Source: Candidatus Nealsoniibacteriota bacterium (GTDB lineage Bacteria > Patescibacteriota > Minisyncoccia > Minisyncoccales > PWPS01). Taken from it: DNA of 62,876 nt. Where the stretch lies: positions 1 to 62,876 of the forward strand of contig PWEN01000042.1 of assembly GCA_003553505.1 (NCBI GenBank), in the 5' to 3' direction. A program made the translations under genes and the position numbers. Positions 20,059 through 28,877 of this stretch are shown one piece after another. Numbering within the stretch: position 1 is the first letter of the stretch; each line of letters opens with the position of its first letter. Below the pieces are notes generated by a model, which worked only from the letters and a program-made list of their open reading frames with translations, did not search any database and was not told the DNA's origin.

Positions 20059-20121
20059 AAAATTATACCAAAAATTTGATCAAAAGTAAACATTTGACAT
20101 TTTTTTTCATTATGCCATAAT
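20059..20121. promoter_or_regulatory. Divergent promoter region between gene H (-) and gene I (+)
   Basis: Minus: TTTACT-17-TATAAT. Plus: TTGACA (20094-20099)-16-CATAAT (20116-20121). Palindrome TTTGATCAAA at 20075-20084 between them. Confidence 0.65.
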
Positions 20122-20169
20122 TTTATGCAAGTTTGTGGCAAAAAACCAGAAAATAAAAAAGGAGGAAGA

Positions 20170-20418
20170 ATGACAGCAGAAATGGAGCGTTATCTTCGGA
20201 TTCGAATGCAGCTCACAAAAAGGGTGGTTGTTGAGATTGATAAAGCAGAAGAGGATGAGTTCTTGGATAAGCTAAACGATGAAGAAGTCTCTCTTATAAC
20301 GTTCAAGAGAGAGGAAGGTAAAACGTTTCTGTTGGTGGATATCCATAAAGGAACAAAGCTAAGGGGCGTAAAAACAATAACTGACGTTTCCTCAATATTC
20401 GGGGAAATGTATCTGTAA
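20170..20418 (+). CDS. Small uncharacterised protein (island gene I)
   Basis: SD aaaaaggaggaagaATG; MTAEMERYLRIRMQLTKRVVVEIDKAEEDEF... Confidence 0.75.
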   Translation: MTAEMERYLRIRMQLTKRVVVEIDKAEEDEFLDKLNDEEVSLITFKREEGKTFLLVDIHKGTKLRGVKTITDVSSIFGEMYL

Positions 20419-20427
20419 GTCACAAAC

Positions 20428-20452
20428 AAGGCCCTGCAATGCAGGGTCTTTT
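20428..20452 (+). terminator. Intrinsic terminator
   Basis: GGCCCTGC aat GCAGGGTCTTTT. Confidence 0.8.
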
Positions 20453-20479
20453 GCATGTAGGCGTTTTTTGTGGTATATT
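20451..20479 (+). promoter_or_regulatory. ctpA promoter TTGCAT - 17 nt - TATATT
   Basis: Spacing 17; ATG 20487 begins 8 nt after the -10. Confidence 0.6.
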
Positions 20480-20486
20480 ACTTTCA

Positions 20487-21650
20487 ATGCCTAGAAAAAG
20501 AGAAGGAGATTTTTTCTTTAAGGTCCTTTTTTTTCTTTTTATATTCTTGTGTGGCGTTTTTGCGGGAGTTACGGTAGAAAATATTAGAAGCGTTGTTTAC
20601 CCTCCCGAAGTGGACTTTTCCCTTATGTGGGAAGTTTACGACAAGATGGAAGAAGATTTTATCTACTTTCATGAAACGGAAAAAGAGGACATTGTTTATG
20701 GTGCTATCAAAGGAATGGTAGAGTCTTTCGAAGACCCTAATACCGTATTTTTTGACCCTGAAAGCAGCAAGGATCTTTTAGATAGCTTGGAGGGCAAGTT
20801 TGAGGGAGTTGGAATGGAGGTAGGAATGAGAGACGAAGAGATACGCATAATCTCTCCTTTGCCCGACACGCCCGCAAAAAAGGCGGGAGTGCAATCGGGA
20901 GACGTAATAATTTCTGTTGATGAAGAGTCTACAAAAAACATGTCTCTAGAAGAGGTTGTAAGCCGTATTCGTGGACCAAAAGGTGATCCCGTTGACCTTT
21001 TGCTATCAAGAAAAGGTGAGGAAATAGAGTTTACTATAGTAAGAGATGTTATTGATATTCCCTCCATGTCTTGGGAGATGATAGGCGATGATATCGCTCA
21101 TATTGAGTTTTATCAGTTTCACGAAGGAGCAGTAGAGAAGTTTTCCAAAGAGGTGAACTCTATATTGGAAAGTTCTGCAAAAGGACTTATAGTGGATGTC
21201 AGAGGGAACCCCGGTGGATCGCTTGAAGTGGTGAAAAATATAGCAGGATGGTTTCTGGAGAAGGATAGCGTTGTTGCTCTTGATTATGATGGTGAAAGGA
21301 AGTATAAACCTACCGGGACACCTGCTTTTACAGAGTATCCTCTGGTAGTTCTTTCAAACGAAGGCTCTGCATCTGCTTCCGAGATAATGATCGCTGCACT
21401 GAGAGATAATCGTGGAACCACCATAGTGGGGGAGACCTCGTTTGGAAAAGGTTCTATACAATCTCTTAATCCCATGAAAAGAGGGTCTTATCTTAAATTG
21501 ACAACTTCAGAATTCCTTACTCCCAGCGGGGATCGAATAAATGACGTTGGTATAGAGCCCGATGTGGTTGTTGAGATGGACATCGAAGAGGAAGAGGATA
21601 TTCAATTGGAAAAGGCTATCGAATTATTAAAAGAAAAAATAAATAATTAA
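20487..21650 (+). CDS. ctpA: S41 family C-terminal processing peptidase (PDZ domain)
   Basis: PDZ (SPLPDTPAKKAGVQSGDVIISVD), VDVRGNPGGSLE, NEGSASASEI, GETSFGKGSIQ. Confidence 0.93.
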   Translation: MPRKREGDFFFKVLFFLFIFLCGVFAGVTVENIRSVVYPPEVDFSLMWEVYDKMEEDFIYFHETEKEDIVYGAIKGMVESFEDPNTVFFDPESSKDLLDSLEGKFEGVGMEVGMRDEEIRIISPLPDTPAKKAGVQSGDVIISVDEESTKNMSLEEVVSRIRGPKGDPVDLLLSRKGEEIEFTIVRDVIDIPSMSWEMIGDDIAHIEFYQFHEGAVEKFSKEVNSILESSAKGLIVDVRGNPGGSLEVVKNIAGWFLEKDSVVALDYDGERKYKPTGTPAFTEYPLVVLSNEGSASASEIMIAALRDNRGTTIVGETSFGKGSIQSLNPMKRGSYLKLTTSEFLTPSGDRINDVGIEPDVVVEMDIEEEEDIQLEKAIELLKEKINN

Positions 21651-21651
21651 C

Positions 21652-22080
21652 ATGCGTATAATACTTTTAAAAGATGTAGAAGAAATTGGTAGAAAGCACG
21701 AAATAGTGTCTGTTTCTGCTGGATATGCGAGAAATTACCTTATCAAAAAAGGACTGGCAAGAACACTTTCTGCTGGGGACGAAAACTTGTCCTTGAAGGC
21801 GGAAGAAAAGAGGAGAAAAGAACAAGAAAAAGAGATTGCTGAAATGCAAAGCAAGGCAGAAAAGATTAGTGGTAAGAAGTTTGAGGTGCCGGTTAAAGTA
21901 GGGGAGAAAGGCCAGCTTTTTGAGGGAGTAAGCGCGAAAAAGGTAGCAGAAGTAACGGGATTAAACAAAGAAAGTATCGACTTACAAGAACCAATAAAGG
22001 AACTTGGAGAGTTTGATGTGAGAATCGCTTTCAAGCACAATATCGAAGCAAAGATAAAAGTTGTTGTAAAAGAGGAATGA
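21652..22080 (+). CDS. rplI: 50S ribosomal protein bL9
   Basis: MRIILLKDVEEIGRKHEIVSVSAGYARNYLIKKGLA. Confidence 0.95.
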   Translation: MRIILLKDVEEIGRKHEIVSVSAGYARNYLIKKGLARTLSAGDENLSLKAEEKRRKEQEKEIAEMQSKAEKISGKKFEVPVKVGEKGQLFEGVSAKKVAEVTGLNKESIDLQEPIKELGEFDVRIAFKHNIEAKIKVVVKEE

Positions 22081-23693
22081 AGACGAAGTACATATTTGTT
22101 ACTGGAGGGGTGATGTCGGGAATAGGCAAGGGGGTTGTTACGGCATCTGTTTTAAGAATACTGCAATCAAAGGGGTACAGTGTAACGGCTCTCAAGGTAG
22201 ATCCTTATTTAAATGTGGATGCCGGAACTATGAATCCCATAGAGCATGGAGAGGTTTTTGTAACGGATGATGGCTCGGAAGGTGATCAAGATCTTGGCAA
22301 CTATGAAAGGTTTGCCGGAATTGATCTTTCAGAAAAAAACTACATGACAACGGGAAAAGTTTATCGTTCTGTAATAGAAAAGGAGCGTAATCTAGAGTAT
22401 GAAGGGAAGTGTGTGGAGGTTGTTCCAGATATCCCCAACGAAGTTATACGAAGAATAAAAGAAGCAGGGAAAGATGTTGATTTTGCTCTTGTTGAAATAG
22501 GTGGAACGGTGGGTGAGTACCAGAACATGCTCTTTCTCGAGGCGGCTCGCATGATGCGTCTTGAGAGTCCCCAAGATGTGCTTTTCTTCTTGGTTAGTTA
22601 TCTTCCTGTACCAAACACAATAGGAGAGATGAAGACCAAGCCCACACAAGCGGCAAGTCGTTCTCTTAATGCGGCAGGAATACAGCCTGATTTTATCATA
22701 GGAAGATCTCCTGTTTCTATGGATGAGGTGAGGAAGCGCAAGATCTCTGTTTTTTGTAGCGTAGATGAAAGGGATGTTATATCCTCTCCTGATATAGAGT
22801 GTATGTATGAGGCTCCTATTGTGTTTGAAGAGGAGGGGCTGGGAAGGCGAATACTTGAAAAATTCAACTTAAAAAAGAAACAGGACGACATGAGTGACTG
22901 GAAGAACTTTGTTTCCATGGCAAAGAAAAGATCAAGGAGTGCTAAGATAGCGATCATAGGAAAGTATTTTGAGACGGGAGACTTTGTTCTCTCTGATGCA
23001 TATATATCTGTTATTGAGGCAGTAAAACATGCCTGCTATAACATGGGGTATAGCGATGATATATCTTGGATATCCGCCAGTCGTTATGAGGAAGATCCTT
23101 CTAGTGTGGAGGAGCTTTTAAATTATGACGGTGTTATTGTTCCCGGTGGTTTTGGCAAGAGAGGAGTAGAGGGGAAGATAGAAGCGATAAAGTTTTGCAG
23201 AGAGAACAGCATCCCTTTTTTGGGGCTTTGCATGGGTATGCAGCTTGCGGTTATTGAGTTTGCGCGCAATGTGTGTGGCATGCATGAGGCTTCTTCGTCG
23301 GAGTTTTCCAGTGACACTCCTTTTCCGGTCATCACCATTATGCCGGATCAGGAAGATCTAATCAGAAAGAAAAAATATGGAGGAAGCATGAGACTGGGAG
23401 CCTTTCGGTGCAAATTAAAAAAAGGAACACTTTCTTTTAAGGCGTATGAAAAAAGCGAGATAAGTGAGCGTCACAGACATCGCTTTGAGTTAAACAACGA
23501 ATTTCGTGAAACTTTGGAGAAAAATGAAATGATCGTGGCGGGAAATAATCCGGACCACGATCTGGTTGAGATAATAGAATTAGGGAATCACCCCTTCTTC
23601 TTAGGTACGCAGTTTCATCCGGAGTATAAATCAAGACCGCTTGAGCCGCACCCTTTATTTAAGGAATTTATCAAGAAAGCTCTTGAACGTTAA
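22077..23693 (+). CDS. pyrG: CTP synthase
   Basis: [32 protein letters not shown] and the glutaminase domain [12 protein letters not shown]...FLGLCMGMQ. Confidence 0.98.
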   Translation: MKTKYIFVTGGVMSGIGKGVVTASVLRILQSKGYSVTALKVDPYLNVDAGTMNPIEHGEVFVTDDGSEGDQDLGNYERFAGIDLSEKNYMTTGKVYRSVIEKERNLEYEGKCVEVVPDIPNEVIRRIKEAGKDVDFALVEIGGTVGEYQNMLFLEAARMMRLESPQDVLFFLVSYLPVPNTIGEMKTKPTQAASRSLNAAGIQPDFIIGRSPVSMDEVRKRKISVFCSVDERDVISSPDIECMYEAPIVFEEEGLGRRILEKFNLKKKQDDMSDWKNFVSMAKKRSRSAKIAIIGKYFETGDFVLSDAYISVIEAVKHACYNMGYSDDISWISASRYEEDPSSVEELLNYDGVIVPGGFGKRGVEGKIEAIKFCRENSIPFLGLCMGMQLAVIEFARNVCGMHEASSSEFSSDTPFPVITIMPDQEDLIRKKKYGGSMRLGAFRCKLKKGTLSFKAYEKSEISERHRHRFELNNEFRETLEKNEMIVAGNNPDHDLVEIIELGNHPFFLGTQFHPEYKSRPLEPHPLFKEFIKKALER

Positions 23694-23952
23694 CGACTTT
23701 TACCTTTCTTTTTGTTCCGTCGAATCTTGTTCTTACCTTGTCTGAGAACTTTACCTTACCGTCCTTTAATGCGTAAAGAGTATCGTCTCTTCCTCTTTTT
23801 ACATTCTTTCCGGGGAAGAACTTTGTTCCTCTTTGGCGTACTATAATATTTCCCGTTTTCACTGATTGATCGCCAAAGATCTTCACTCCCAAGTATTTTG
23901 GTTGTGAGTCTCTACCTGTTTTTACTGTTCCTGCACTTTTTGTTTTAGCCAT
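23671..23952 (-). CDS. rpmA: 50S ribosomal protein bL27
   Basis: [62 protein letters not shown]. Confidence 0.95.
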   Translation of the reverse strand: MAKTKSAGTVKTGRDSQPKYLGVKIFGDQSVKTGNIIVRQRGTKFFPGKNVKRGRDDTLYALKDGKVKFSDKVRTRFDGTKRKVKVVNVQELS

Positions 23953-23975
23953 ATGTTTTCGTTTAAATTTAAAAT

Positions 23976-24164
23976 ATGTTACCAAAAATAAGAGATTTTG
24001 TCAAAAAGAATAAATTTGATATCATTCTTTTTTTAGGGGTTGTGCTTGTCTCGTTGTTGTCGTTCTCATTGGGATACATAACCGCTAAAATGGAAGAAAA
24101 AGAACCGCTTAAATTTGAAGAGCCAATATATGAAGATACCTCGATCAATAGGCATAATTCCTGA
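23976..24164 (+). CDS. Small single-TM protein upstream of uppS
   Basis: 62 aa with [26 protein letters not shown]; overlaps the uppS start. Confidence 0.5.
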   Translation: MLPKIRDFVKKNKFDIILFLGVVLVSLLSFSLGYITAKMEEKEPLKFEEPIYEDTSINRHNS

Positions 24165-24801
24165 CGGCAACAGAAGGTGGGCAAAAAAGAATAATTTTCC
24201 CAACATAGAAGGTCATCGCAAGGGGTTGTTGAAATTTAAAAGAGTAGGGGAATGGTGTCTGGAAAAGGGCATATCGACAATGACCATATTCTCTTTTTCT
24301 AGTGAAAACAAAAATAGATCAGAAGAAGAGATAAAATATTTGACAAAAATAGTAAATAATGCGCTTAATAAAAAAAACATCGAAGAGTTTAAGAAAAAAG
24401 GCGTGCGTTTGCGGGTAGTGGGGGATGTAGGGTCTTTTTCATGTGACATAAAGGAAAGGGCTCAAAAGGCAGAGGAAGAAACGAGAGGTGGTGATAAAAT
24501 GGGCATTAATGTTGCGCTTAATTATGGTGGAAGGTGGGAGATACTGTCTGCTGCTGAAAAGATGGCTAAAGAAGGCAATGAGTTCACAGAAGAGAATTTT
24601 TCTCAAAATCTTGCCATAAAAGAGTTTCCCGATCTTATTATACGTACGGGAAAAGAAAAGCGTCTTTCAAACTTTATGTTGTGGCAAGCCGCTTACAGTG
24701 AACTATACTTCTCTGACAGCTATTGGCCGGAGTTCTCAAAGAAAGAGTTTGAGTATATTCTTGAATATTATGCGAAGAAAGAAAGAAGATTTGGGAGGTA
24801 A
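24130..24801 (+). CDS. uppS: Isoprenyl (undecaprenyl) diphosphate synthase
   Basis: [53 protein letters not shown]. Confidence 0.93.
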   Translation: MKIPRSIGIIPDGNRRWAKKNNFPNIEGHRKGLLKFKRVGEWCLEKGISTMTIFSFSSENKNRSEEEIKYLTKIVNNALNKKNIEEFKKKGVRLRVVGDVGSFSCDIKERAQKAEEETRGGDKMGINVALNYGGRWEILSAAEKMAKEGNEFTEENFSQNLAIKEFPDLIIRTGKEKRLSNFMLWQAAYSELYFSDSYWPEFSKKEFEYILEYYAKKERRFGR

Positions 24802-24862
24802 AGAGGGTGTATTTGTTGTATTATACGAAGAAAGAAAATAAGTCTTGGAAAATGAAGGTAGG

Positions 24863-25825
24863 TTATTCTTTCATGTCCTTTCCGCCATGAAACTCTCTGT
24901 GTATATCCCTTAGTCTTTGGCTTGTTATGTGAGTATAGACTTGAGTTGTAGCAATATTTCTGTGCCCGAGGAACTCTTGAATTACTCTTAGATCAACTCC
25001 TTGAGCGAGAAGGTCGGTAGCGTAAGTATGGCGTATAGTGTGTGGGGTTGTAATTATTGGTATTCCCGCTTTTTTGGAGTATTTTTTAACTATATTCTCC
25101 ACAGAACGAGAAGTGAGGCGTTTATCAGCACTTCTGGGTCCTTTATGCCTTATAAAAAGCGCTTTTTCTTTATCATTGCGCTTTTTGAGATATGCATCCA
25201 CCGCTTTTACGGCACGATTGCTGAAATAAACGGTTCGTGGATGATCTCCTTTTCCTACGATAACCACTTCCAGATCTTCTGTTTCCGGTTTTATTTTTAA
25301 CTGTTCACGGTCGAGGCTGACAAGTTCTGCAACGCGTAACCCAGTAGAGAAAAGAGTTTCTAGGATAGCTCTGTCACGTAATCCTGTTTTACTGTTTGTG
25401 TCGGGGGCAAGGAGTAGCTTTTCTATCTGATCCATCTCTAAAAACTTTACAGCGCGTTCTTTTTTCTCTTTTGTAAGTTTAACTTTTTCTGCTGGCAGTG
25501 ATGCTATGCTGCGATCTGCAAAGTAATTTAAAAGTGCACGGAGAGCGATAAGGTAATAGTTGCGTGTTCTTTTTTTGATCGGTTCTTTTGTTTGATTGTT
25601 CTTACGAGAAGAGAGGTAAACACGATAGTTCCAAACGTGTTCTTCTGTTATCTCATGAGGCTTTAACTCTTCCAAGTTATTTTCTTGTAGCCAGTTTATA
25701 AAACTCTGCAGGAAGCGTGAGTAGGTTTCCTGTGTTTTTTTTGCAACACCTTTTTCTATATCGAGATATTCAAAAAACCGGGGTACGTGTTCTATTATAG
25801 GCTTTTTATCTTTTTTAAGCGCCAT
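24863..25825 (-). CDS. Tyrosine recombinase XerC/XerD-like
   Basis: SAM-like N-terminus and catalytic GLRVAEL...HTIRHTYATDLLAQG...FLGHRNIATTQVYTH. Confidence 0.9.
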   Translation of the reverse strand: MALKKDKKPIIEHVPRFFEYLDIEKGVAKKTQETYSRFLQSFINWLQENNLEELKPHEITEEHVWNYRVYLSSRKNNQTKEPIKKRTRNYYLIALRALLNYFADRSIASLPAEKVKLTKEKKERAVKFLEMDQIEKLLLAPDTNSKTGLRDRAILETLFSTGLRVAELVSLDREQLKIKPETEDLEVVIVGKGDHPRTVYFSNRAVKAVDAYLKKRNDKEKALFIRHKGPRSADKRLTSRSVENIVKKYSKKAGIPIITTPHTIRHTYATDLLAQGVDLRVIQEFLGHRNIATTQVYTHITSQRLRDIHREFHGGKDMKE

Positions 25826-25862
25826 ACTTCGGTAAAGTTATCTTATGCGAAGTAATATATAT

Positions 25863-26120
25863 TTACTCCCCATTGAAGGACAGGGACTCCACAACAGAAT
25901 CTCGCACACTGTCGATTGTAGATCTTATAGCTTCGTTTATTGATTCTTTGACTTTTTCCTTTTCCTTTTCTGCTTCTTTTTCGACTATCTCTTTCCTTTC
26001 TTCAAAAATAGAAACAACTCTGTTTTTGATCTCCTCTGTCGCTTCTTTTCCTGTTTCTGTGAATCCAAACAAGACGACAAGAGCAGCAATAGATAAGACT
26101 ATGATGATTGCTCTGATCAT
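25863..26120 (-). CDS. Small TM protein with charged helical tail
   Basis: MIRAIIIVLSIAALVVLFGFTETGKEATEEIK... plus Lys/Glu-rich helix. Confidence 0.7.
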   Translation of the reverse strand: MIRAIIIVLSIAALVVLFGFTETGKEATEEIKNRVVSIFEERKEIVEKEAEKEKEKVKESINEAIRSTIDSVRDSVVESLSFNGE

Positions 26121-26287
26121 AATATATTTTTTACTTTATTTACTATGTCCCAGAAGTATGAAGCAAGGACATCATACGAGTAAGCAAGCACATCGATTAA
26201 TTGATCGGCAATGTCTCTCCCACTCTCTGTTGCTGCCAGAAAAATAAGAAAGATTAATACTAATACAAAGGATATGTTTTTTATCAT
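26117..26287 (-). CDS. 56-aa single-TM microprotein (not in the supplied ORF track)
   Basis: Translated by hand: MIKNISFVLVLIFLIFLAATESGRDIADQLIDVLAYSYDVLASYFWDIVNKVKNIL*. Overlaps the gltX stop and the next start by 4 nt each (ATGA). Confidence 0.75.
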   Translation of the reverse strand: MIKNISFVLVLIFLIFLAATESGRDIADQLIDVLAYSYDVLASYFWDIVNKVKNIL

Positions 26288-27741
26288 AACTTCTTTTTTG
26301 CCTTTCTAAGCCTTTTTAATACTTCATCCCGTCCCAACACCCAAGATATCTCAAAAGGTCCTGCAGAGGCCTTTTTTCCGCTTAATGCGACGCGAAATGG
26401 CCACAAAAATGACCCTTTATCACTTCCTGCTCTCTCTATTAGTGTTTTTTCTATGCTTTCCATGTCCCACTTATCTATCTCTAAAACGGCCTCTTCTCCC
26501 CTTTTGAGCGAATCATATATCTCTTCATCACTCATGTTCTTCCATCTTAGCATTTCTTTGTCATAATCAACAGGAGCAAAGAAGTAATCCGCAAGTTTTG
26601 TTATTTCAGAGAGATTTTTCATTCTTTCTTTGCATATCGATACTGTTTTTGCAATATCTTCTAATGAGAATTGTTTTCCTTGACTATTGAAGTATTTTCC
26701 CTCTTTTTGTTCAAGAAATCCGGACTCAGTAAGGAAAGGTACACACATTTCCGCCAGCTCATTATCATCTTTTTGACGTATATAGTATCCGTTTATGGAG
26801 TCTAATTTGTCTATATTGAACACTGCTCCACTTTTCTTGCACTTTTCTAACTTGAACTCTTCTATTATCTCCTCTAAAGAGTATATTTCTCTTTCTCCTC
26901 CGGGATTCCATCCCAGGAAGGATATAAAGTTGATCATTGCCTCCGGGAGATATCCCATCTCTTTATACTCTTGAACGGAAACGGCAGCGTGTCGCTTAGA
27001 TAATTTGCTCTTGTCGGGGCCCAGTATAAGTGGTAAGTGTGCATAGTAAGGAGTATTTATTCCCAGCGCTTTTTGTATAAGTATCTGTCTAGGAGTGTTT
27101 GATATGTGATCTTCTCCCCTTATTACATGTGATATCTCCATTTCGTGGTCATCAATCACTACTACAAAGTTGTAGAGTGCTGAAAAATCACTTTTTCCGA
27201 TAACAAAATCTCCTATTTCGTTGTTATCAAAAGAAACTTTTCCCCGAATAAGGTCGTTAAAAGTTGTGCTTTCTTCTTTTGGAGAACGAAAACGGATCAC
27301 AAAGTCGCCTTTTTTCTCGTTTTTTTTCTGGGCACACTTGCCACTGTAGCGCGGTGCTTCACCTCTTTCCAGCTGTTTTTTTCTTTCCTTTTCTAACTCC
27401 TCTGCACTACAAAAACAGGGATACGCCTTGTCTTCTTGAAGTAGTTTTTGGAGGTATTTTTTGTATATCTCCCCTCTCTCACTTTGCCTATAAGGACCAT
27501 AAGACCCCTTTTCACTTTCCTCTGTCACTCCTTCGTCATAATTTATGTTTAACCACTTTATACTTCGTATAATATCAAGCTCATACTCTCTCTTTGATCT
27601 TGTCTTGTCTGTGTCTTCTATACGCAATATAAAATCTCCCTTGTTCTTTTTTGCGAATAGATAGTTAAAAAGGGCCACTCTTGCGGAGCCTATATGAAAA
27701 GGACCCGTAGGAGAGGGGGCGAATCTTACTCTTTTTTTCAT
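26284..27741 (-). CDS. gltX: Glutamyl-tRNA synthetase
   Basis: RFAPSPTGPFHIGSARVALFNYLFA and KLSKRHAAVSV. Confidence 0.97.
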   Translation of the reverse strand: MKKRVRFAPSPTGPFHIGSARVALFNYLFAKKNKGDFILRIEDTDKTRSKREYELDIIRSIKWLNINYDEGVTEESEKGSYGPYRQSERGEIYKKYLQKLLQEDKAYPCFCSAEELEKERKKQLERGEAPRYSGKCAQKKNEKKGDFVIRFRSPKEESTTFNDLIRGKVSFDNNEIGDFVIGKSDFSALYNFVVVIDDHEMEISHVIRGEDHISNTPRQILIQKALGINTPYYAHLPLILGPDKSKLSKRHAAVSVQEYKEMGYLPEAMINFISFLGWNPGGEREIYSLEEIIEEFKLEKCKKSGAVFNIDKLDSINGYYIRQKDDNELAEMCVPFLTESGFLEQKEGKYFNSQGKQFSLEDIAKTVSICKERMKNLSEITKLADYFFAPVDYDKEMLRWKNMSDEEIYDSLKRGEEAVLEIDKWDMESIEKTLIERAGSDKGSFLWPFRVALSGKKASAGPFEISWVLGRDEVLKRLRKAKKKL

Positions 27742-28877
27742 CTTTTAAGATACTCTTTAATATATGATGCTATTATCTTTGCTGATTTAGGATTATAGAA
27801 CTCTGCCGCTCTTTTACTCATAACTCTCAACTGCTCTCTTGGAGAAAACAGTTGCTTTAGTTTTTCCAAAAAGAAGTGCGGCGTAAGATTTTGTTCTTCC
27901 ATCACTATTGCTGCACCGGTGTCGGCGTAGTAGTAAGCGTTTTTTGTTTGGTGATCTTGTGCTGCTTCCGGAAGAGGTAGTAAAATGCTTGGTTTTTCGT
28001 TTGCTGATATCTCGAATATACTTCCCGACCCTGCTCTACTTACCACAAGATCTGCTACAGCATAAGCGTTTCTCATCTTTTCTTCATCGAAAAAGGAGTA
28101 TGGATGATAGTATTTTTTCTTTTCTTTTTCGAGCACCACTGCCTCTACTTGTTTGGACACATAATCTATATTCTCTTTTCCGCACTGGTGTATTATTTCA
28201 AAGTGCTCCAACATATCCCCTATCCCGGAAAGGATGAGTTCATTTACTCTGTTGCTTCCTTGTGAGCCGCCGAGCACAAGTATGACGGGCTTTTCTCTTG
28301 TAAGAGAGAACATTTCTATCGCTTTCTCTTTATCGCCTCCCGTTACTCCTTCTCTTATGGGATTTCCTACCGTAATCTTTTTTTTGGGATTTACGCCTTT
28401 TGTGTCTTGAAAAGAAACAAAAGTCTCTAGTGCTATTTTTTGCAGAAGCTTATTTGTTGTTCCCGGGATAATATCTGACTCATGAAAGAATACGGGGGTT
28501 CGAAATATGTATGCGCTGATTACTGCCGGAAGTGATCCGTATCCTCCCTTGCTAAAGACAAGATCGGGAGCACTTTTGAACATATATACAGAAGACTGTA
28601 TTATTCCCACAGGGATCTTAAAGAGCACATCAACTATGTTCTGTAAAAAAGATGCGGGTGTAAAGTATCTTCTTAGCTTTCCGGCGTATATATATTTAAC
28701 TTTTATTCCTTTGTTCTCTATATACTCACGAGCTATCTCCTCTTGAGGGCCTATATATTCTATCTCCAACAGTTCTTCGGGAACTGTCTTTTTTAGTTCT
28801 CGTATAACAGAAACTAAGGGGAAGATATGCCCCCCTGTTCCTCCTCCTGTAAATGTTACCTTAAACCTTTTTTTCAT
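27738..28877 (-). CDS. murG: UDP-GlcNAc:lipid I N-acetylglucosaminyltransferase MurG
   Basis: TFTGGGTGGHIFPLVSVIREL, VLGGSQGSNRVNE. Confidence 0.95.
   Translation of the reverse strand: MKKRFKVTFTGGGTGGHIFPLVSVIRELKKTVPEELLEIEYIGPQEEIAREYIENKGIKVKYIYAGKLRRYFTPASFLQNIVDVLFKIPVGIIQSSVYMFKSAPDLVFSKGGYGSLPAVISAYIFRTPVFFHESDIIPGTTNKLLQKIALETFVSFQDTKGVNPKKKITVGNPIREGVTGGDKEKAIEMFSLTREKPVILVLGGSQGSNRVNELILSGIGDMLEHFEIIHQCGKENIDYVSKQVEAVVLEKEKKKYYHPYSFFDEEKMRNAYAVADLVVSRAGSGSIFEISANEKPSILLPLPEAAQDHQTKNAYYYADTGAAIVMEEQNLTPHFFLEKLKQLFSPREQLRVMSKRAAEFYNPKSAKIIASYIKEYLKR

Noticed and set aside
15644-20452. Island as an integrative element inserted at tRNA-Lys
   Set aside because: I could not find a repeated tRNA 3' end (att site) at the far side, and no integrase or mobility gene lies inside. 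The tyrosine recombinase at 24.9 kb looks like a chromosomal XerC/D. Horizontal origin stays open but unsupported.
23953-23985. Possible cleavable N-terminal extension of bL27 ([11 protein letters not shown])
   Set aside because: Does not resemble the Firmicutes-type extension with an FF/A processing site; the internal MAKTKSAG start is more plausible.
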